From Treponema sp. UBA1747 (lineage in GTDB: Bacteria; Spirochaetota; Spirochaetia; Treponematales; Treponemataceae), in NCBI GenBank assembly GCA_002315375.1, contig DCHR01000050.1, positions 701 through 51,122 of the forward strand: a DNA stretch of 50,422 nucleotides. The letters run 5' to 3'. How positions within the stretch are numbered: position 1 is the first letter of the stretch; each line of letters starts with the position of its first letter. Under the pieces are notes generated by a model. The model was not told the DNA's origin, did not search any database, and worked only from the letters and a program-made list of their open reading frames with translations. Shown piece by piece: positions 49,971 through 50,422 of this stretch. The position numbers were made by a program, and so were the translations under genes.

Positions 49971-50422
49971 TTACTGTGCATCAAATGCTTTCTGAACATT
50001 AGCAGCCAGTGTAGCAGCATCGATCTTTCCAGATACGATATCCTGCATACCAGCATTCAATGTGTCATTAGCAACACCTGTCAGGTAAGAGTCGATTACG
50101 TAGCATGATGGGTAAGCACCGAGAGATGCTTTTTCTGCGATACATGGGTCCATTCCTTCTGGGAGAACGAAATCTTTCAGGATTGGACAAGAGATTCCAC
50201 CATCACGAAGTCTCTGAATTGTTTCTTCTGTGCTGAAGAAGTAAGCGAGGAATTTTTTAGCAGCTTCGAGAACTGCTGGATCCTGTGTACCTTTCTTTGT
50301 GATACCGTATCCAACCTGCCATGCACCAGCAAGTGAACCAGCGCAGTATTTTTCGCCTGGAACCTGTGGGATAGAGATGAGTTTTACAGTCTTAGAAAGT
50401 TCACCGAGGTTTGATTCACCGA
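49971..50422 (-). CDS. Sugar ABC transporter substrate-binding protein, C-terminal part
   Basis: The frame is open from the window edge to the stop at 49971, giving 149 residues of the C-terminal lobe of a family 1 extracellular binding protein. Visible segments are CAGSLAGAWQVGYGITKKG, AKKFLAYFFSTEETIQRL, and a helical end VSGKIDAATLAANVQKAFDAQ. An internal ATG gives a 60-codon ORF, but this is only the tail of the longer frame. Codon use is strongly biased, consistent with high expression. The signal peptide and start lie beyond position 50422. It precedes the two permease genes, separated by a hairpin. Confidence 0.92.
   Translation of the reverse strand, partial: GESNLGELSKTVKLISIPQVPGEKYCAGSLAGAWQVGYGITKKGTQDPAVLEAAKKFLAYFFSTEETIQRLRDGGISCPILKDFVLPEGMDPCIAEKASLGAYPSCYVIDSYLTGVANDTLNAGMQDIVSGKIDAATLAANVQKAFDAQ

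Noticed and set aside
49971..50153. Separate 60-codon gene
   Set aside because: The same frame is open to the window edge with binding-protein sequence, so this is only the C-terminus of a longer protein.

Overview
The window looks like the chromosome of a host-associated, carbohydrate-fermenting spirochaete, most likely a gut or rumen Treponema. This is an inference from gene content: a type III glutamine synthetase, a eukaryote-type hexokinase, an Rnf ion pump, glycogen enzymes, and intracellular GH5, GH10 and GH20 glycosidases in AT-rich DNA. No rRNA, tRNA, phage, transposase or CRISPR array is visible.

Layout. 1-437: end of a DUF4160/DUF2442 pair. 450-5303: MATE exporter, pyrB, galE and an unusual AraC regulator. 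5311-9687: a CrtO-like membrane protein, an EAL phosphodiesterase, an ArsB/NhaD-type carrier and a small conserved protein. 9854-14948: glycogen debranching enzyme, glycogen phosphorylase and a DUF3237 protein. 14949-15180: a 42-bp tandem repeat. 15246-19204: glnN, a zinc-ribbon membrane protein, a PilZ protein and an FtsJ/RlmM-like methyltransferase. 19386-21765: an NSS symporter and metA. 22028-26960: the complete rnfCDGEAB operon. 27004-29648: a GPH sugar symporter and a GH5 hydrolase. 29692-34073: a zinc metallopeptidase, an AbrB-ABC exporter operon and a yhfC-merR-ybjQ operon. 34076-38001: an OPT transporter with a PqqD-like protein, and cardiolipin synthase. 38050-41297: GH10 xylanase and an esterase lipoprotein. 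41490-47613: a GlcNAc operon (GH20, nagA, nagB, hexokinase) with a divergent ROK repressor. 47666-50422: two sugar ABC permeases and the end of their binding protein.

How the genes fit together. Plant polysaccharide and amino-sugar fragments enter by the GPH symporter and ABC system. They are cut inside the cell by GH5, GH10 and GH20 enzymes and phosphorylated, with excess stored as glycogen. Rnf couples ferredoxin oxidation to an ion gradient that could drive the many Na+/H+ symporters.

The most striking window-wide pattern concerns starts. About a dozen first genes have a -35/-10 promoter whose -10 box ends only 6-9 nt before the ATG, with no Shine-Dalgarno, so their mRNAs should be leaderless. 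Genes inside operons, by contrast, mostly carry ordinary AAGGAG-type sites. Several starts were moved to fit this. Other points of interest are a ROK operator overlapping the GH20 -35 box, a 19-bp-spacer promoter before the yhfC-merR operon, an AraC protein with a methyltransferase-like N-terminus, and structured GC-rich intergenic elements.
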